Assembly (NCBI RefSeq): GCF_000721235.1
Contig: NZ_JOFH01000020.1
Location: forward strand, 197,098 to 261,097
Source: Streptomyces olivaceus
GTDB taxonomy: Bacteria; Actinomycetota; Actinomycetes; Streptomycetales; Streptomycetaceae
Direction: 5' to 3'
Length of the DNA stretch: 64,000 bases
Shown here: positions 1-9,553 of the stretch, one piece after another
Layout of the letters: the number at the start of each line of letters is the position of its first letter
Position numbering within the stretch: the stretch's first letter is position 1
The notes under the pieces: model-generated
The model's database searches: none
Told to the model about the DNA's origin: nothing
What the model saw: the letters and a program-made list of their open reading frames with translations, nothing else
Program-made: the position numbers and the translations under genes

Positions 1-2
1 AC

Positions 3-1166
3 TCGCAGCTCGCGGGCGCGCTCAGCGTGTGGCCCTGGGTGGACGTGTTCCTGAGCGGCGAGACGAACAACCTGCTGCTGGCGAACCTGTCGGCGGGGCC
101 GGTCGGCGTCGGGGACGCGCTCGGCAAGGTGAGCGCGGTCAATCTGGCGAAGGTGGCACGGCCCGACGGGGTGCTCGTCAAACCCGACGTGCCGATCGTC
201 CCCACCGACGCGACCTACGTCGGAGAGGCGGCCGGAAAGCTGCCCGCCATGGTCGCCTCCACCCACGTCGCCCACGCCACGGGACTCACCTACCGCTACG
301 TCTTCGCCTACGCCCGGCAGTCCCGGGAGCCGCAGCGGCTCTACCAGGCCGAGGACGCGACCCTGTCCGGAGCGGTCGTCGGCACCGACCAGTCCGGCTA
401 CACCGGCAGCGGCTTCGCCGACTTCCAGAATCCCGACGGCGACTACGTGGAGTGGACGGTGCAGGCGCCCGCGGCCGGCACGTACACCCTCCAGTTCCGC
501 TACGCCAACGCCTCCTTCACCGACCGCCCGCTCGCCGTGTCGGTGAACGGCGCCGCCGCCCGCACCCTGTCGTTCCCGTCGACCGGCTGGTGGAACGCGT
601 GGAGCGTCGTGGGGCTGACCGCGACCCTCGCCGAAGGCGCGAACACCGTCCGCGCGACCGCCACCGGGGCGAGCGGCGGCAACATCGACTGGCTCGGCGT
701 CACGCAGGGCGCCGTGCCGACCGGCATGTCCCAGAGCGTCTCCTTCTCCCTGGCCTCCCTTGGCGTGGGCGGACCGGCGTACGTCTACGACTACTACGCC
801 GGGAGCGGTACCCGGGTCGCGGCGGGCGGCAGCGTCGAGGCCACCGTCGGCGACGGGACGTACTGGGTCGTGGCCCCGGCGGGGCCGTCCGGGATCGCCT
901 TCCTCGGCGACGCCGGGAAGTTCGTCGGGCACGGCCGGAAGCGCGTCGTGCACCTCGGCGACGACGGGGCCGTGCACGCCACGATCGCCTTCGCCGCCGG
1001 CGAGGGCCCGGTCACCCTGCACGGCCACGCGCCGCGCAAACCGGCCGTCACCGCCACCGGGGGACGCGTCGGCGCCGTCACCCACGACACCGCGTCCGGC
1101 CTCTTCACCGTCTCCGTCTCCGTCAGCGGCACCGGTCGGGAGGCCGTCGTCACCCTCGCCCCCTGA
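3..1166 (+). CDS. Secreted carbohydrate-active protein with CBM35-like module (5' partial)
   Basis: The reading frame is already open at the window edge, so the true start, signal peptide and probably the catalytic domain lie upstream. The first ~110 visible residues include SAGPVGVGD and VRPDGVLVKPD-type stretches that resemble the end of a glycoside-hydrolase barrel (inference). From about base 345 the sequence LYQAEDATLSG opens a roughly 125-residue CBM6/CBM35-type beta-sandwich: aromatic and Gly-rich, ending in the GGNIDWLGV strand typical of these modules. A second beta-rich domain follows to the C terminus. The likely role is extracellular polysaccharide binding and degradation; the substrate cannot be read from this fragment. 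A perfect terminator hairpin follows at 1182-1226. Confident that it is a real coding end and a CBM-type protein; enzyme family uncertain. Confidence 0.75.
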   Translation, partial: SQLAGALSVWPWVDVFLSGETNNLLLANLSAGPVGVGDALGKVSAVNLAKVARPDGVLVKPDVPIVPTDATYVGEAAGKLPAMVASTHVAHATGLTYRYVFAYARQSREPQRLYQAEDATLSGAVVGTDQSGYTGSGFADFQNPDGDYVEWTVQAPAAGTYTLQFRYANASFTDRPLAVSVNGAAARTLSFPSTGWWNAWSVVGLTATLAEGANTVRATATGASGGNIDWLGVTQGAVPTGMSQSVSFSLASLGVGGPAYVYDYYAGSGTRVAAGGSVEATVGDGTYWVVAPAGPSGIAFLGDAGKFVGHGRKRVVHLGDDGAVHATIAFAAGEGPVTLHGHAPRKPAVTATGGRVGAVTHDTASGLFTVSVSVSGTGREAVVTLAP

Positions 1167-1181
1167 GTCCCCACCCGGTCC

Positions 1182-1226
1182 ACCTCTCCCGGTGGGGTAC
1201 CCGGCCGGTGCCCCACCGGGAGAGGT
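1182..1226 (+). terminator. Rho-independent-type hairpin after the CBM protein
   Basis: Perfect 16-bp stem (ACCTCTCCCGGTGGGG at 1182-1197 with its complement at 1211-1226) and a 13-nt loop, 16 nt after the stop codon. There is no T-run, as is usual for Streptomyces terminators. Confidence 0.85.
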
Positions 1227-1418
1227 CGTGCGGCCGATGCCCCACTGGGAGGAGACGTGTGACTCTCTGGCCCGTTTCGCGGGTATTTTGGACCCATGGA
1301 ATGTGACCAGGGACACGTTGCCGATCTCAGGGGGCCTGCCTCGGCACCTTCTGGGTAGGGGCTGCCGTAACCCGCCGAAAACACACTCGGCACGACGAAC
1401 GACCCCGAGGAGACTCCC

Positions 1419-1724
1419 ATGGCTGCACTGGCACCCCTTCTGCTGCCGGCCCCCTCCAAACCCGTGGCGGAGCCGTCCACCCCCTGGGCGGAGCCCTCCG
1501 TCGCCTCCGACACCCCGCACTACTGCGTCTTCGGCGCCACCGGCAGCAGCGCGGAGACGCCGCTGACCAGCGAGCCCCCGCTGCCCGACGCCGAGCCCCT
1601 CACCAGCGAGTCGCCGTTCGCCGACGCCGTACCGCTGACCAGCGAGTCCTCGCCCGGACTCACGGCCGACGTGCCGGAGCAGGGCGGCCCCTCCTTCGCC
1701 GTCCCGGAACCCACGATGTCGTAG
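1419..1724 (+). CDS. Small hypothetical protein with three 12-residue repeats, upstream of malQ
   Basis: A 101-residue protein whose ATG is preceded at good distance by GAGGAGA (1407-1413); the stop TAG lies 9 nt before malQ, whose Shine-Dalgarno overlaps it, so the two are probably cotranscribed. No family is recognised. The N-terminal third is Pro/Ala-rich with no clear signal peptide. A short DTPHYCVFGATG segment holds the only Cys. Three consecutive 12-residue units follow: PLTSEPPLPDAE, PLTSESPFADAV, PLTSESSPGLTA. The acidic, Ser/Thr-rich repeats could be a disordered linker or a peptide precursor with repeated cores. No ATP-grasp, lanthipeptide or other modifying enzyme lies nearby, so a RiPP role is unsupported. 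Coding status rests on the ribosome site, tight coupling and repeat structure in frame. Confidence 0.65.
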   Translation: MAALAPLLLPAPSKPVAEPSTPWAEPSVASDTPHYCVFGATGSSAETPLTSEPPLPDAEPLTSESPFADAVPLTSESSPGLTADVPEQGGPSFAVPEPTMS

Positions 1725-1733
1725 AGGTGGCAG

Positions 1734-3872
1734 ATGCCCGCAGCCCGGCCGGACGACCACCCCACCGAGGGCCTTCCCGAAGACCTTCCCGAGGATCTGA
1801 CCCGGCTCGCCGCGCTGCACGGCGTCGCCACCTCCTACTGCCCCGACCCGGACCGCACCGTCCCGGCCTCGGCCACCGCCGTCACCCACGCGCTGGCCGC
1901 CCTTGGCGTGGACACGCGCACCCCCGGAGCCGTACGGGCCGCGCTCGCCGCCCGTGAGACCGAGCTGCGCGAGCGCCTGCTGCCGCCCACCGTCGTTCTC
2001 TGGGGCGACGGCGGCACCCCCGCCGCCCTGGCGGCGCTGCCCGCCGGCACCCGGCTGCGCGTCGACACCGAGCAGGGCGAGCGACGTGAGGGGACCGGGC
2101 GGCTGCCGGACGACGGGACGGGGCCGCTGCCGGACGGCGTCCACCGGGTGACCGCCACCGCGCCCGACGGGCGCACCGCCGAGGCGCACCTCGTCGTCGC
2201 CCCGGCGCGGCTGCCCGCCCCCGCCGCCCGCTCCCACGGACTCCTCGTCCAGCTCTACTCCCTCCTCTCCCACCGCTCCTGGGGCATGGGCGACCTCGGC
2301 GACCTCGGCGAACTGGCCGGCTGGGCCGGACGCGCCCTCGGCGCCGGATTCGTGCAGGTCAACCCGTTGCACGCGGCCGTGCCAGGCGCCCCCACCGATC
2401 CGTCCCCCTACCGGCCCTCCTCCCGCCGCTTCCCCGACCCCGTGCACCTGCGCATCGAGGACGTGCCCGAGTCCGCCCACGTCACCGACCCCGAGCGGGC
2501 CCGCGCGCTGCGGGAGCGGGCGGCGCGGCTGCGGGAGGGGGTACTGGACAAGGGCGCCCTCATCGACCGGGACGCCGTGTGGGAGCTGAAACGGGACGCC
2601 CTCGAACTGCTCCACGAGGTCCCCCTCGGGCCCGGTCGCCGCGCCGCCTACTGCGACTACCTCGCCGAACAGGGCACCGCCCTGGAGGACCACGCCACCT
2701 GGTGCGCGCTGGCCGAGGTCCACGGCCCCGATTGGCACCGGTGGCCCGAAGGGCTGCGCGACCCCCGTTCGGCCGCCACCGAGCGCGCCCGCAGCGAGCT
2801 GATGGACCGCGTCGACTTCCACTCCCGCCTCACCTGGCTCACCGACACCCAGCTCACCGCCGCCCAGCGCACCGCCCGCGAGGCCGGCATGCCGGTCGGG
2901 ATCGTCCACGACCTCGCCGTCGGCGTGCACCCGCGCGGCGCCGACTCCTGGGCCCAGCGGGAGTACTTCGCCGCGGGCACGTCGGTGGGCGCGCCGCCGG
3001 ACGCCTTCAACGCCCGCGGCCAGGACTGGGGCCTGCCGCCCTGGCGCCCCGACCGGCTGGCGGAGGGCGGGTACGCGCCCTTCAGGGGGCTGCTGCGCGG
3101 TCTGTTCCGCTACGCCGGCGCGTTGCGCGTCGACCACGTCATGGGGCTGTTCCGGCTCTGGTGGGTCCCCGAGGGCCACCCGCCCACCGAGGGCACCTAC
3201 GTCCACTACGACGCCGAGGCCATGCTCGCCGTCCTCGTCCTGGAGGCCGCCCGGGCCGGTGCCGTGGTCGTCGGCGAGGACCTGGGCACCGTGGAGCCCG
3301 GCGTGCGCGAGGCGCTGCGCGAGCGCGGGGTGCTCGGCACGTCCGTGCTCTGGTTCGAGCGGGACTGGACCGGCGACGGCCGTCCGCTGCCGCCCGAACG
3401 CTGGCGCGCCGACTGCCTGGCCACCGCCACCACCCACGACCTGCCCCCCACCGCCGCCCGCCTCACCGGCGAGCACGTCGAACTCCGCGACCGCCTCGGC
3501 CTGCTGGCCCGCCCGCTGGAGGAGGAACGCGCCGCGGCGTCGGCGGACATCGCCGAGTGGCTGGACGTCCTGGCCCGGCTCGGCCTGCTGCACGGCACCG
3601 GCGGCGGCACCGGAACCCCCGCCGAGGAGGCGGAGATCCAGGCCGTGCACCGCTTCCTGCTGCGCACGCCCGCCCGCATGGTCGGCGTCTGGCTCCCGGA
3701 CGCCGTCGGCGACCGCCGCCCGCAGAACCTCCCCGGCACCTGGGACCAGTACCCGAACTGGCGGCTGCCCGTCGCCGACGCCGAGGGCCGCCCCGTGACC
3801 CTGGAGGACCTGGCCGCCTCGCCCCGACTGCACGCCCTGATGGACGCCGTACGGGAACGCGGCGACGGCTGA
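1734..3872 (+). CDS. malQ: 4-alpha-glucanotransferase (amylomaltase, GH77)
   Basis: A 712-residue cytoplasmic disproportionating enzyme that transfers alpha-1,4-glucan segments to glucose or maltodextrin acceptors, used in maltodextrin and glycogen turnover. GH77 signatures are visible: the nucleophile region GALRVDHVMGLFRLWWVP, the general acid/base Glu in VVGEDLGTVEPGV, and the third carboxylate in TTTHDLPP. The ~150-residue N-terminal extension before the barrel (which starts near LLVQLYSLLSHRSWGMGDLG) matches the long actinobacterial and plant DPE2-like forms rather than the ~500-residue Thermus form. The ATG is supported by GAGGTGG at 1724-1730. It follows the small repeat protein by 9 nt, suggesting one transcript. 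The enzyme family is certain; in vivo pathway placement is inferred. Confidence 0.95.
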   Translation: MPAARPDDHPTEGLPEDLPEDLTRLAALHGVATSYCPDPDRTVPASATAVTHALAALGVDTRTPGAVRAALAARETELRERLLPPTVVLWGDGGTPAALAALPAGTRLRVDTEQGERREGTGRLPDDGTGPLPDGVHRVTATAPDGRTAEAHLVVAPARLPAPAARSHGLLVQLYSLLSHRSWGMGDLGDLGELAGWAGRALGAGFVQVNPLHAAVPGAPTDPSPYRPSSRRFPDPVHLRIEDVPESAHVTDPERARALRERAARLREGVLDKGALIDRDAVWELKRDALELLHEVPLGPGRRAAYCDYLAEQGTALEDHATWCALAEVHGPDWHRWPEGLRDPRSAATERARSELMDRVDFHSRLTWLTDTQLTAAQRTAREAGMPVGIVHDLAVGVHPRGADSWAQREYFAAGTSVGAPPDAFNARGQDWGLPPWRPDRLAEGGYAPFRGLLRGLFRYAGALRVDHVMGLFRLWWVPEGHPPTEGTYVHYDAEAMLAVLVLEAARAGAVVVGEDLGTVEPGVREALRERGVLGTSVLWFERDWTGDGRPLPPERWRADCLATATTHDLPPTAARLTGEHVELRDRLGLLARPLEEERAAASADIAEWLDVLARLGLLHGTGGGTGTPAEEAEIQAVHRFLLRTPARMVGVWLPDAVGDRRPQNLPGTWDQYPNWRLPVADAEGRPVTLEDLAASPRLHALMDAVRERGDG

Positions 3873-3933
3873 GAGGGGGCGCGCCCGGCCCCCGTACGGG
3901 CACCCCGGACGCGCGGGCCCGCGGGGCGTTCGC

Positions 3934-3939
3934 TAACTT
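3934..3939 (+). promoter_or_regulatory. -10 box for leaderless transcript of the small membrane protein
   Basis: TAACTT lies 6 nt before the GTG start at 3946, with no Shine-Dalgarno between. This is the geometry of leaderless Streptomyces mRNAs. Confidence 0.5.
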
Positions 3940-3945
3940 TGCACC

Positions 3946-4236
3946 GTGGACAAGAAGAACGCCCTGCGCGCCGGCGCCCTGGCAGCCGGTACGACGCTGA
4001 TGATGCTGCTCATGTCGTCCCCCGCGCTCGCGCTGACCCGCGACGACGGCGACGACCCCGGCACCGGCCTGAGCGTCGTCGAGACGCTGGGTCTCTACGT
4101 CCTGGCCCCGATCGCGCTGTTCGTGGTCATCGCGGGTCTGATCATGGTCCTGGACCGCTCGCACCCGGACCACAGGGTGACCAGCCCCAACACCAAGGCC
4201 AAGGCGGCCAGGCAGAAGGCCGGCGCGAAGGCCTGA
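3946..4236 (+). CDS. Small membrane protein with signal-like N terminus and one C-terminal TM segment
   Basis: A 96-residue protein starting at GTG. Residues ~1-30 form a typical signal/anchor segment (basic MDKKNALR, hydrophobic core, SPALALT cleavage-like site). A short acidic extracytoplasmic stretch is followed by a second hydrophobic helix around residues 45-70 and a lysine-rich cytoplasmic tail (TKAKAARQKAGAKA). This suggests a small exported, membrane-anchored protein with an inside C terminus. No enzymatic motif is present and no named family is recognised. It follows malQ by 73 nt but appears to have its own leaderless promoter, so it is probably a separate unit. It is convergent with the MarR gene, sharing a terminator. 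Confidence 0.8.
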   Translation: MDKKNALRAGALAAGTTLMMLLMSSPALALTRDDGDDPGTGLSVVETLGLYVLAPIALFVVIAGLIMVLDRSHPDHRVTSPNTKAKAARQKAGAKA

Positions 4237-4263
4237 CCTTCGGGACCGGCCGCCTCGGCTCCC

Positions 4264-4311
4264 CCGAGGGCGCCGCCCCCACCGGACACCGGTGACGGGC
4301 GGCGCCTTCGG
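4264..4311. terminator. Hairpin between the small membrane gene and the convergent MarR gene
   Basis: 15-bp GC-rich stem (4264-4278 with 4297-4311, one G-T wobble) around an 18-nt loop. Placed to serve both converging genes. Confidence 0.75.
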
Positions 4312-4350
4312 CGTGTCCGGGGACGCGCCCACCCGTGCGCCCGCGCCGGC

Positions 4351-4884
4351 TCAGTGCTCCGTCCCGGCGAGCAGGTCCCGCAGCAGGTCGGCCACCTGGG
4401 CGGCCTGCCGTGCGTCGAGCGCGGAGAGGGCCGCCGCCTGGACGGCGAGCCCCGCGCCGACCGCCTCGTCGATCAGTGCGAGGCCCCGGTCGGTGAGCGT
4501 GACCTGCAGTGCCCGGCGGTCGTGCGGGTCGGGGGAGCGGCGCAGCAGCCCGGCCCCCTCCAGCCTGTCCAGCCGCCCGGTCATGCCGCCGGTGGTGAGC
4601 ATCAGCGTGGCCGACAGCTGCCGCGGCGAGAGCGTGTAGGGCTCCCCGGCCCGCCGCAGCGTCGCCAGCGCGTCGAACTCCCCGCGGGAGATCCCGAAGC
4701 GCGCGTACGCCGTCTCCATCCGGTCGCCCATCGCGCGCGCCAGCCGGAAGACACGGCCGAACACCTCCATGGCGGCCGTGTCCAGATCGGGCCGCACCCG
4801 CGCCCACTGGCCGACGATCGCGTCGACGGGGTCCTCGTGCCGCTCGGGGCGCTGTTCCGGAGACTGGCCGGGGCTGTCGGTCAT
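4351..4884 (-). CDS. MarR-family transcriptional regulator
   Basis: A 177-residue winged-helix regulator. The MarR core is clear: dimerisation helices before FRLARAMGDRMETAYARFGISRGEFDALATL, the recognition helix in LSPRQLSATLMLTTGGMTGRLDRLEGAGLL, and the wing with the conserved DPHDRRALQVTLTDRG motif. The acidic N-terminal tail MTDSPGQSPEQRPERHEDP is variable. No effector can be deduced. It lies 116 nt downstream of pepN on the same strand, separated by a strong terminator, and may have its own leaderless promoter (GATACT ~7 nt before the ATG on the minus strand). There is no obvious adjacent transporter or enzyme target; the divergent partner typical of MarR proteins is missing, so its regulon is unknown. 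Confidence 0.9.
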   Translation of the reverse strand: MTDSPGQSPEQRPERHEDPVDAIVGQWARVRPDLDTAAMEVFGRVFRLARAMGDRMETAYARFGISRGEFDALATLRRAGEPYTLSPRQLSATLMLTTGGMTGRLDRLEGAGLLRRSPDPHDRRALQVTLTDRGLALIDEAVGAGLAVQAAALSALDARQAAQVADLLRDLLAGTEH

Positions 4885-4945
4885 GGCACGAGTATCGGCC
4901 ACGCGCCCTGGCGCCCCGGCACACCGGACGGCGCCCCGCACACGG

Positions 4946-4977
4946 CAGGGGCGCCCGGACCACGCCGGGCGCCCCTG
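4946..4977 (-). terminator. Terminator after pepN
   Basis: Perfect 13-bp stem CAGGGGCGCCCGG at 4946-4958 paired with 4965-4977, six-nt loop, 24 nt past the pepN stop. Confidence 0.85.
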
Positions 4978-5000
4978 ACACGTAGGGCCGGTCGTACGGG

Positions 5001-7574
5001 CTACGCCCCCGCCGCCTCGTCCGCCGCCTGGGCCTGAAGGGCGCGCTCGATGCCCGCGCGGGACTCCGAGACCAGGCGGCGCAGGGCCGCGGTCGGCCCG
5101 GCGGAGGCAAGCCAGGCGTCCGTGCGGTCCAGGGTCTCCCGGGAGACCTGCAGCGCCGGGTACAGGCCGACCGCGATCTGCTGGGCCATCTCGTGCGAAC
5201 GGGACTCCCAGACACCCTTCAGCGCCTCGAAGTACCGCTCCGTGTACCCCGCCAGCAGCTCGCGCTGGTCGGTCTGGACGAAGCCGGCGATGACCGCCTC
5301 CTGCACGGCGTTCGGCAGCTTGTCGGAGTCGACGACCGACTCCCAGGCCTCCGCCTTGGCGGCCTCGGTCGGGCGGGCGGCGCGCGCGGTGGCCGCGTGG
5401 CGCTCGCCGGCGGCCGTCCTGTCCCGCTCGTACTCGGCGGCGATCTCCGAGCCGCCGAACCGGCCCACGGCCGCCAGGCGCTGCACGAACGTCCAGCGCA
5501 GCTCGGTGTCGACGGCCAGGCCCTCGATCGTCTGCGTGCCGTCGAGCAGCGCGTCGAGCAGGTCCAGCTGCTCCGGCGTCCTGGCCGTCGCCGCGAACGC
5601 CCGCGCCCACGCCAGCTGGTGGTCGCTGCCCGCCTCGGCCGCGCGCAGGTGCGCGAGCGTGGCCTCGGTCCAGCGGGTGAGCAGGGCCTCGCGGGAGGTC
5701 GGGGCGGCGTACTGGTCGACGGCCAGCTTCACCTGGCGGTGCAGGGACTGCACGACACCGATGTCGGACTCCTTGCCGATGCCGGACAGCACCAGCGACA
5801 GGTAGTCGCGGGTCGCCAGCTCCGCGTCCCGGGTCATGTCCCACGCCGACGCCCAGCACAGGGCGCGCGGCAGCGACTCGGCGAAGTCGCCGAGGTGCTC
5901 GGTGACGACCGCGAGCGACTGCTCGTCCAGGCGGACCTTCGCGTACGACAGGTCGTCGTCGTTCAGGAGCAGCACCGCCGGGCGGACCTTGCCCACCAGC
6001 TGCGGTACGGCGGTCAGTTCGCCGTCGACGTCCAGTTCGACGCGGTCGCCGCGCACCAGCTTGCCGTCCGCGTCGAGGTCGTAGCCGCCGATCGCGATGC
6101 GGTGGGGGCGCAGCGTCGGCTCGCCCTTCGCACCGGCGGGCAGGGCCGGGGCCTCCTGGCGGATGGCGAAGGAGGTGATGACACCGTCGGCGTCGGTCTC
6201 GATCTCCGGGCGCAGGACGTTGATGCCGGCCGTCTCCAGCCACGCCTTCGACCAGGTCTTCAGGTCGCGCCCCGAGGTCTCCTCCAGCGCGCCCAGCAGG
6301 TCGGACAGGCGCGTGTTGCCGAACGCGTGCCGCTTGAAGTACGCCTGCACGCCCTGGAAGAACGCGTCCTCACCGACGTACGCCACGAGCTGCTTGAGCA
6401 CGCTCGCGCCCTTGGCGTACGTGATGCCGTCGAAGTTGACGAGCACGTCGTCCAGGTCGCTGATGTCCGCCATGATCGGGTGCGTGGACGGCAGCTGGTC
6501 CTGCCGGTACGCCCAGGTCTTCATCTGGTTGGCGAACGTCGTCCACGAGTGCGGCCACTTCGAACCGGGCGCGGCGGCCTGGCAGGCGGCCTCGGCGTAG
6601 GTGGCGAACGACTCGTTGAGCCACAGGTCGTTCCACCACTCCATGGTGACCAGGTCGCCGAACCACATGTGCGCCAGCTCGTGCAGGATCGTCGCCGCCC
6701 GCACCTCGTACGCGGCGTCCGTCACCTTCGAACGGAACACGTACTGGTCGCGGATGGTCACCGCACCCGCGTTCTCCATCGCGCCCGCGTTGAACTCCGG
6801 CACGAAGAGCTGGTCGTACTTCTTGAACGGGTACGCGTAGTCGAACTTCTCCTGGAACCAGTCGAAGCCCTGCCGGGTCACCGCGAAGATCGCGTCCGAG
6901 TCGAGGTGCTCGGCGAGCGAGGGGCGGCAGTAGATGCCGAGCGGGACGGACTGGCCGTTCTTCTCGTACACGCTGTGCACGGAGTGGTACGGGCCGACGA
7001 TCAGGGCCGTGACGTACGACGAGATGCGCGGGGTCGGCTCGAAGACCCAGACGTTCTCCCGGGGCTCCGGGGTGGGCGAGTTGGAGATGACCGTCCAGCC
7101 CTCGGGTGCCTTGACGGTGAACTGGAACGTCGCCTTGAGGTCCGGCTGCTCGAAGCTCGCGAAGACGCGGCGCGCGTCGGGCACCTCGAACTGCGTGTAG
7201 AGGTACGCCTGGTCGTCGACCGGGTCGACGAAGCGGTGCAGGCCCTCTCCGGTGTTGGTGTACGCGCAGTCGGCGACCACCCGCAGGATGTTGCGGCCCG
7301 GCAGCAGCTCCGCGAGGGCGATGCGGGAGTCCTGGAACACCTCACCGGGGTCCAGGGCGTCGCCGTTCAGCGTCACCTCGTGGACCGCCGGCGCGACCAG
7401 GTCGATGAAGGACTCGCCGCCGGTCTCGGCGACCTCGAAGCGCACCGTGGTCACGGACCGGTAGGTGCCGCCCTCCTGCGCGCCGGTGAGGTCGAGATCG
7501 ATCTCGTACGAGTCAACGGTCAGCAGCGTCGCCCGCTGCCGCGCCTCTTCGCGAGTCAGGTTTGTGCCAGGCAC
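5001..7574 (-). CDS. pepN: Aminopeptidase N (M1 family), first copy
   Basis: An 857-residue zinc metallopeptidase removing N-terminal residues from peptides in the cytoplasm. Diagnostic motifs: exopeptidase signature GAMENAGA near residue 265, zinc motif HELAHMW near residue 298 with the third ligand in NESFA 18 residues later, and the C-terminal ERAP1-like helical domain. The GTG start is fixed by GAGGAG 8 nt upstream. Length is normal for actinobacterial PepN. It is divergent from the DUF1203 gene and 7 kb from a second M1 enzyme on the same strand (14722-17337). This copy retains the more canonical GAMENAGA and is the likely orthologue of M. tuberculosis Rv2467 and S. coelicolor SCO2643 (recall, not searched). 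Confidence 0.95.
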   Translation of the reverse strand: MPGTNLTREEARQRATLLTVDSYEIDLDLTGAQEGGTYRSVTTVRFEVAETGGESFIDLVAPAVHEVTLNGDALDPGEVFQDSRIALAELLPGRNILRVVADCAYTNTGEGLHRFVDPVDDQAYLYTQFEVPDARRVFASFEQPDLKATFQFTVKAPEGWTVISNSPTPEPRENVWVFEPTPRISSYVTALIVGPYHSVHSVYEKNGQSVPLGIYCRPSLAEHLDSDAIFAVTRQGFDWFQEKFDYAYPFKKYDQLFVPEFNAGAMENAGAVTIRDQYVFRSKVTDAAYEVRAATILHELAHMWFGDLVTMEWWNDLWLNESFATYAEAACQAAAPGSKWPHSWTTFANQMKTWAYRQDQLPSTHPIMADISDLDDVLVNFDGITYAKGASVLKQLVAYVGEDAFFQGVQAYFKRHAFGNTRLSDLLGALEETSGRDLKTWSKAWLETAGINVLRPEIETDADGVITSFAIRQEAPALPAGAKGEPTLRPHRIAIGGYDLDADGKLVRGDRVELDVDGELTAVPQLVGKVRPAVLLLNDDDLSYAKVRLDEQSLAVVTEHLGDFAESLPRALCWASAWDMTRDAELATRDYLSLVLSGIGKESDIGVVQSLHRQVKLAVDQYAAPTSREALLTRWTEATLAHLRAAEAGSDHQLAWARAFAATARTPEQLDLLDALLDGTQTIEGLAVDTELRWTFVQRLAAVGRFGGSEIAAEYERDRTAAGERHAATARAARPTEAAKAEAWESVVDSDKLPNAVQEAVIAGFVQTDQRELLAGYTERYFEALKGVWESRSHEMAQQIAVGLYPALQVSRETLDRTDAWLASAGPTAALRRLVSESRAGIERALQAQAADEAAGA

Positions 7575-7686
7575 GCGGTCATCTCCTCGTTATGTGTGGG
7601 TTGCGCCATCCTTCCACGTGGCCCGCACCGAACGCGATGTCCATTACCCGCCGGTGCGCGGGCCGCGCGCGCGTGAGCATGGACCC

Positions 7687-8163
7687 ATGAACGGTTGCAC
7701 CGCACGCCCCGTCCCCCCGGCCGCCCTCGACGAACTCCGCGTATCCGACGACGCGGGCCGCGCCCCCGTCCCCCGCACCGACACCGAGGGCGGCGCGCCC
7801 CTGCGCTGCTGCCTGCGCCGCAGCCGCGCGGGCGAGCGCACCGCCCTGGTCTCCTATGCCCCGCTGCGCCGCTGGGCGGCCCGCGCGGGCGCCGATCCGG
7901 GCGCGTACGACGAGCAGGGGCCCGTCTTCATCCACGCCGAGCGGTGCGCGGGGCCGGACCCGGAGGACGGGCTCGCCTTCACTCACGCGCACCGCACCCT
8001 GCGCCGGTACTCCGCCGAAGGGCGCATCCTGGGCGGGCGCCTGGTCGAACCCGGCGGGTTCGGGCCCGCCCTCCGGGAAGCGTTCGACGACCCGGCCGTG
8101 GAGTTCGTCCACGTCCGGGCCGTCGAGTACGGCTGCTTCCTCTACGAGGTCACGAGGGGGTGA
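7687..8163 (+). CDS. DUF1203 domain protein
   Basis: A 158-residue soluble protein matching the DUF1203 pattern by eye: PLRCCLRRSRAGERTALVSYAPL, then DEQGPVFIHAERC, then LVEPGGFGPALREAF. The function of the family is unknown. The ATG chosen has little Shine-Dalgarno; an ATG 8 nt earlier is out of frame. It is divergent from pepN (112-nt gap) and ends only 7 nt from the convergent asd stop codon, leaving no room for an independent terminator. The protein contains paired Cys (CC near residue 40) and an AERC motif, but no recognisable metal site. Confidence 0.85.
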   Translation: MNGCTARPVPPAALDELRVSDDAGRAPVPRTDTEGGAPLRCCLRRSRAGERTALVSYAPLRRWAARAGADPGAYDEQGPVFIHAERCAGPDPEDGLAFTHAHRTLRRYSAEGRILGGRLVEPGGFGPALREAFDDPAVEFVHVRAVEYGCFLYEVTRG

Positions 8164-8170
8164 CGGGCGG

Positions 8171-9553
<1,383 letters not shown>

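Noticed and set aside
1419..1724. Calling the repeat protein a graspetide-type precursor
   Set aside because: Spacing of Thr/Ser and acidic residues is suggestive, but no ATP-grasp ligase or transporter is nearby, so the claim would be unsupported.
5193..7676. 827-codon open frame antisense to pepN
   Set aside because: Valine/Arg/Glu-rich by-product of high GC; the opposite strand encodes an unmistakable M1 peptidase with intact motifs.
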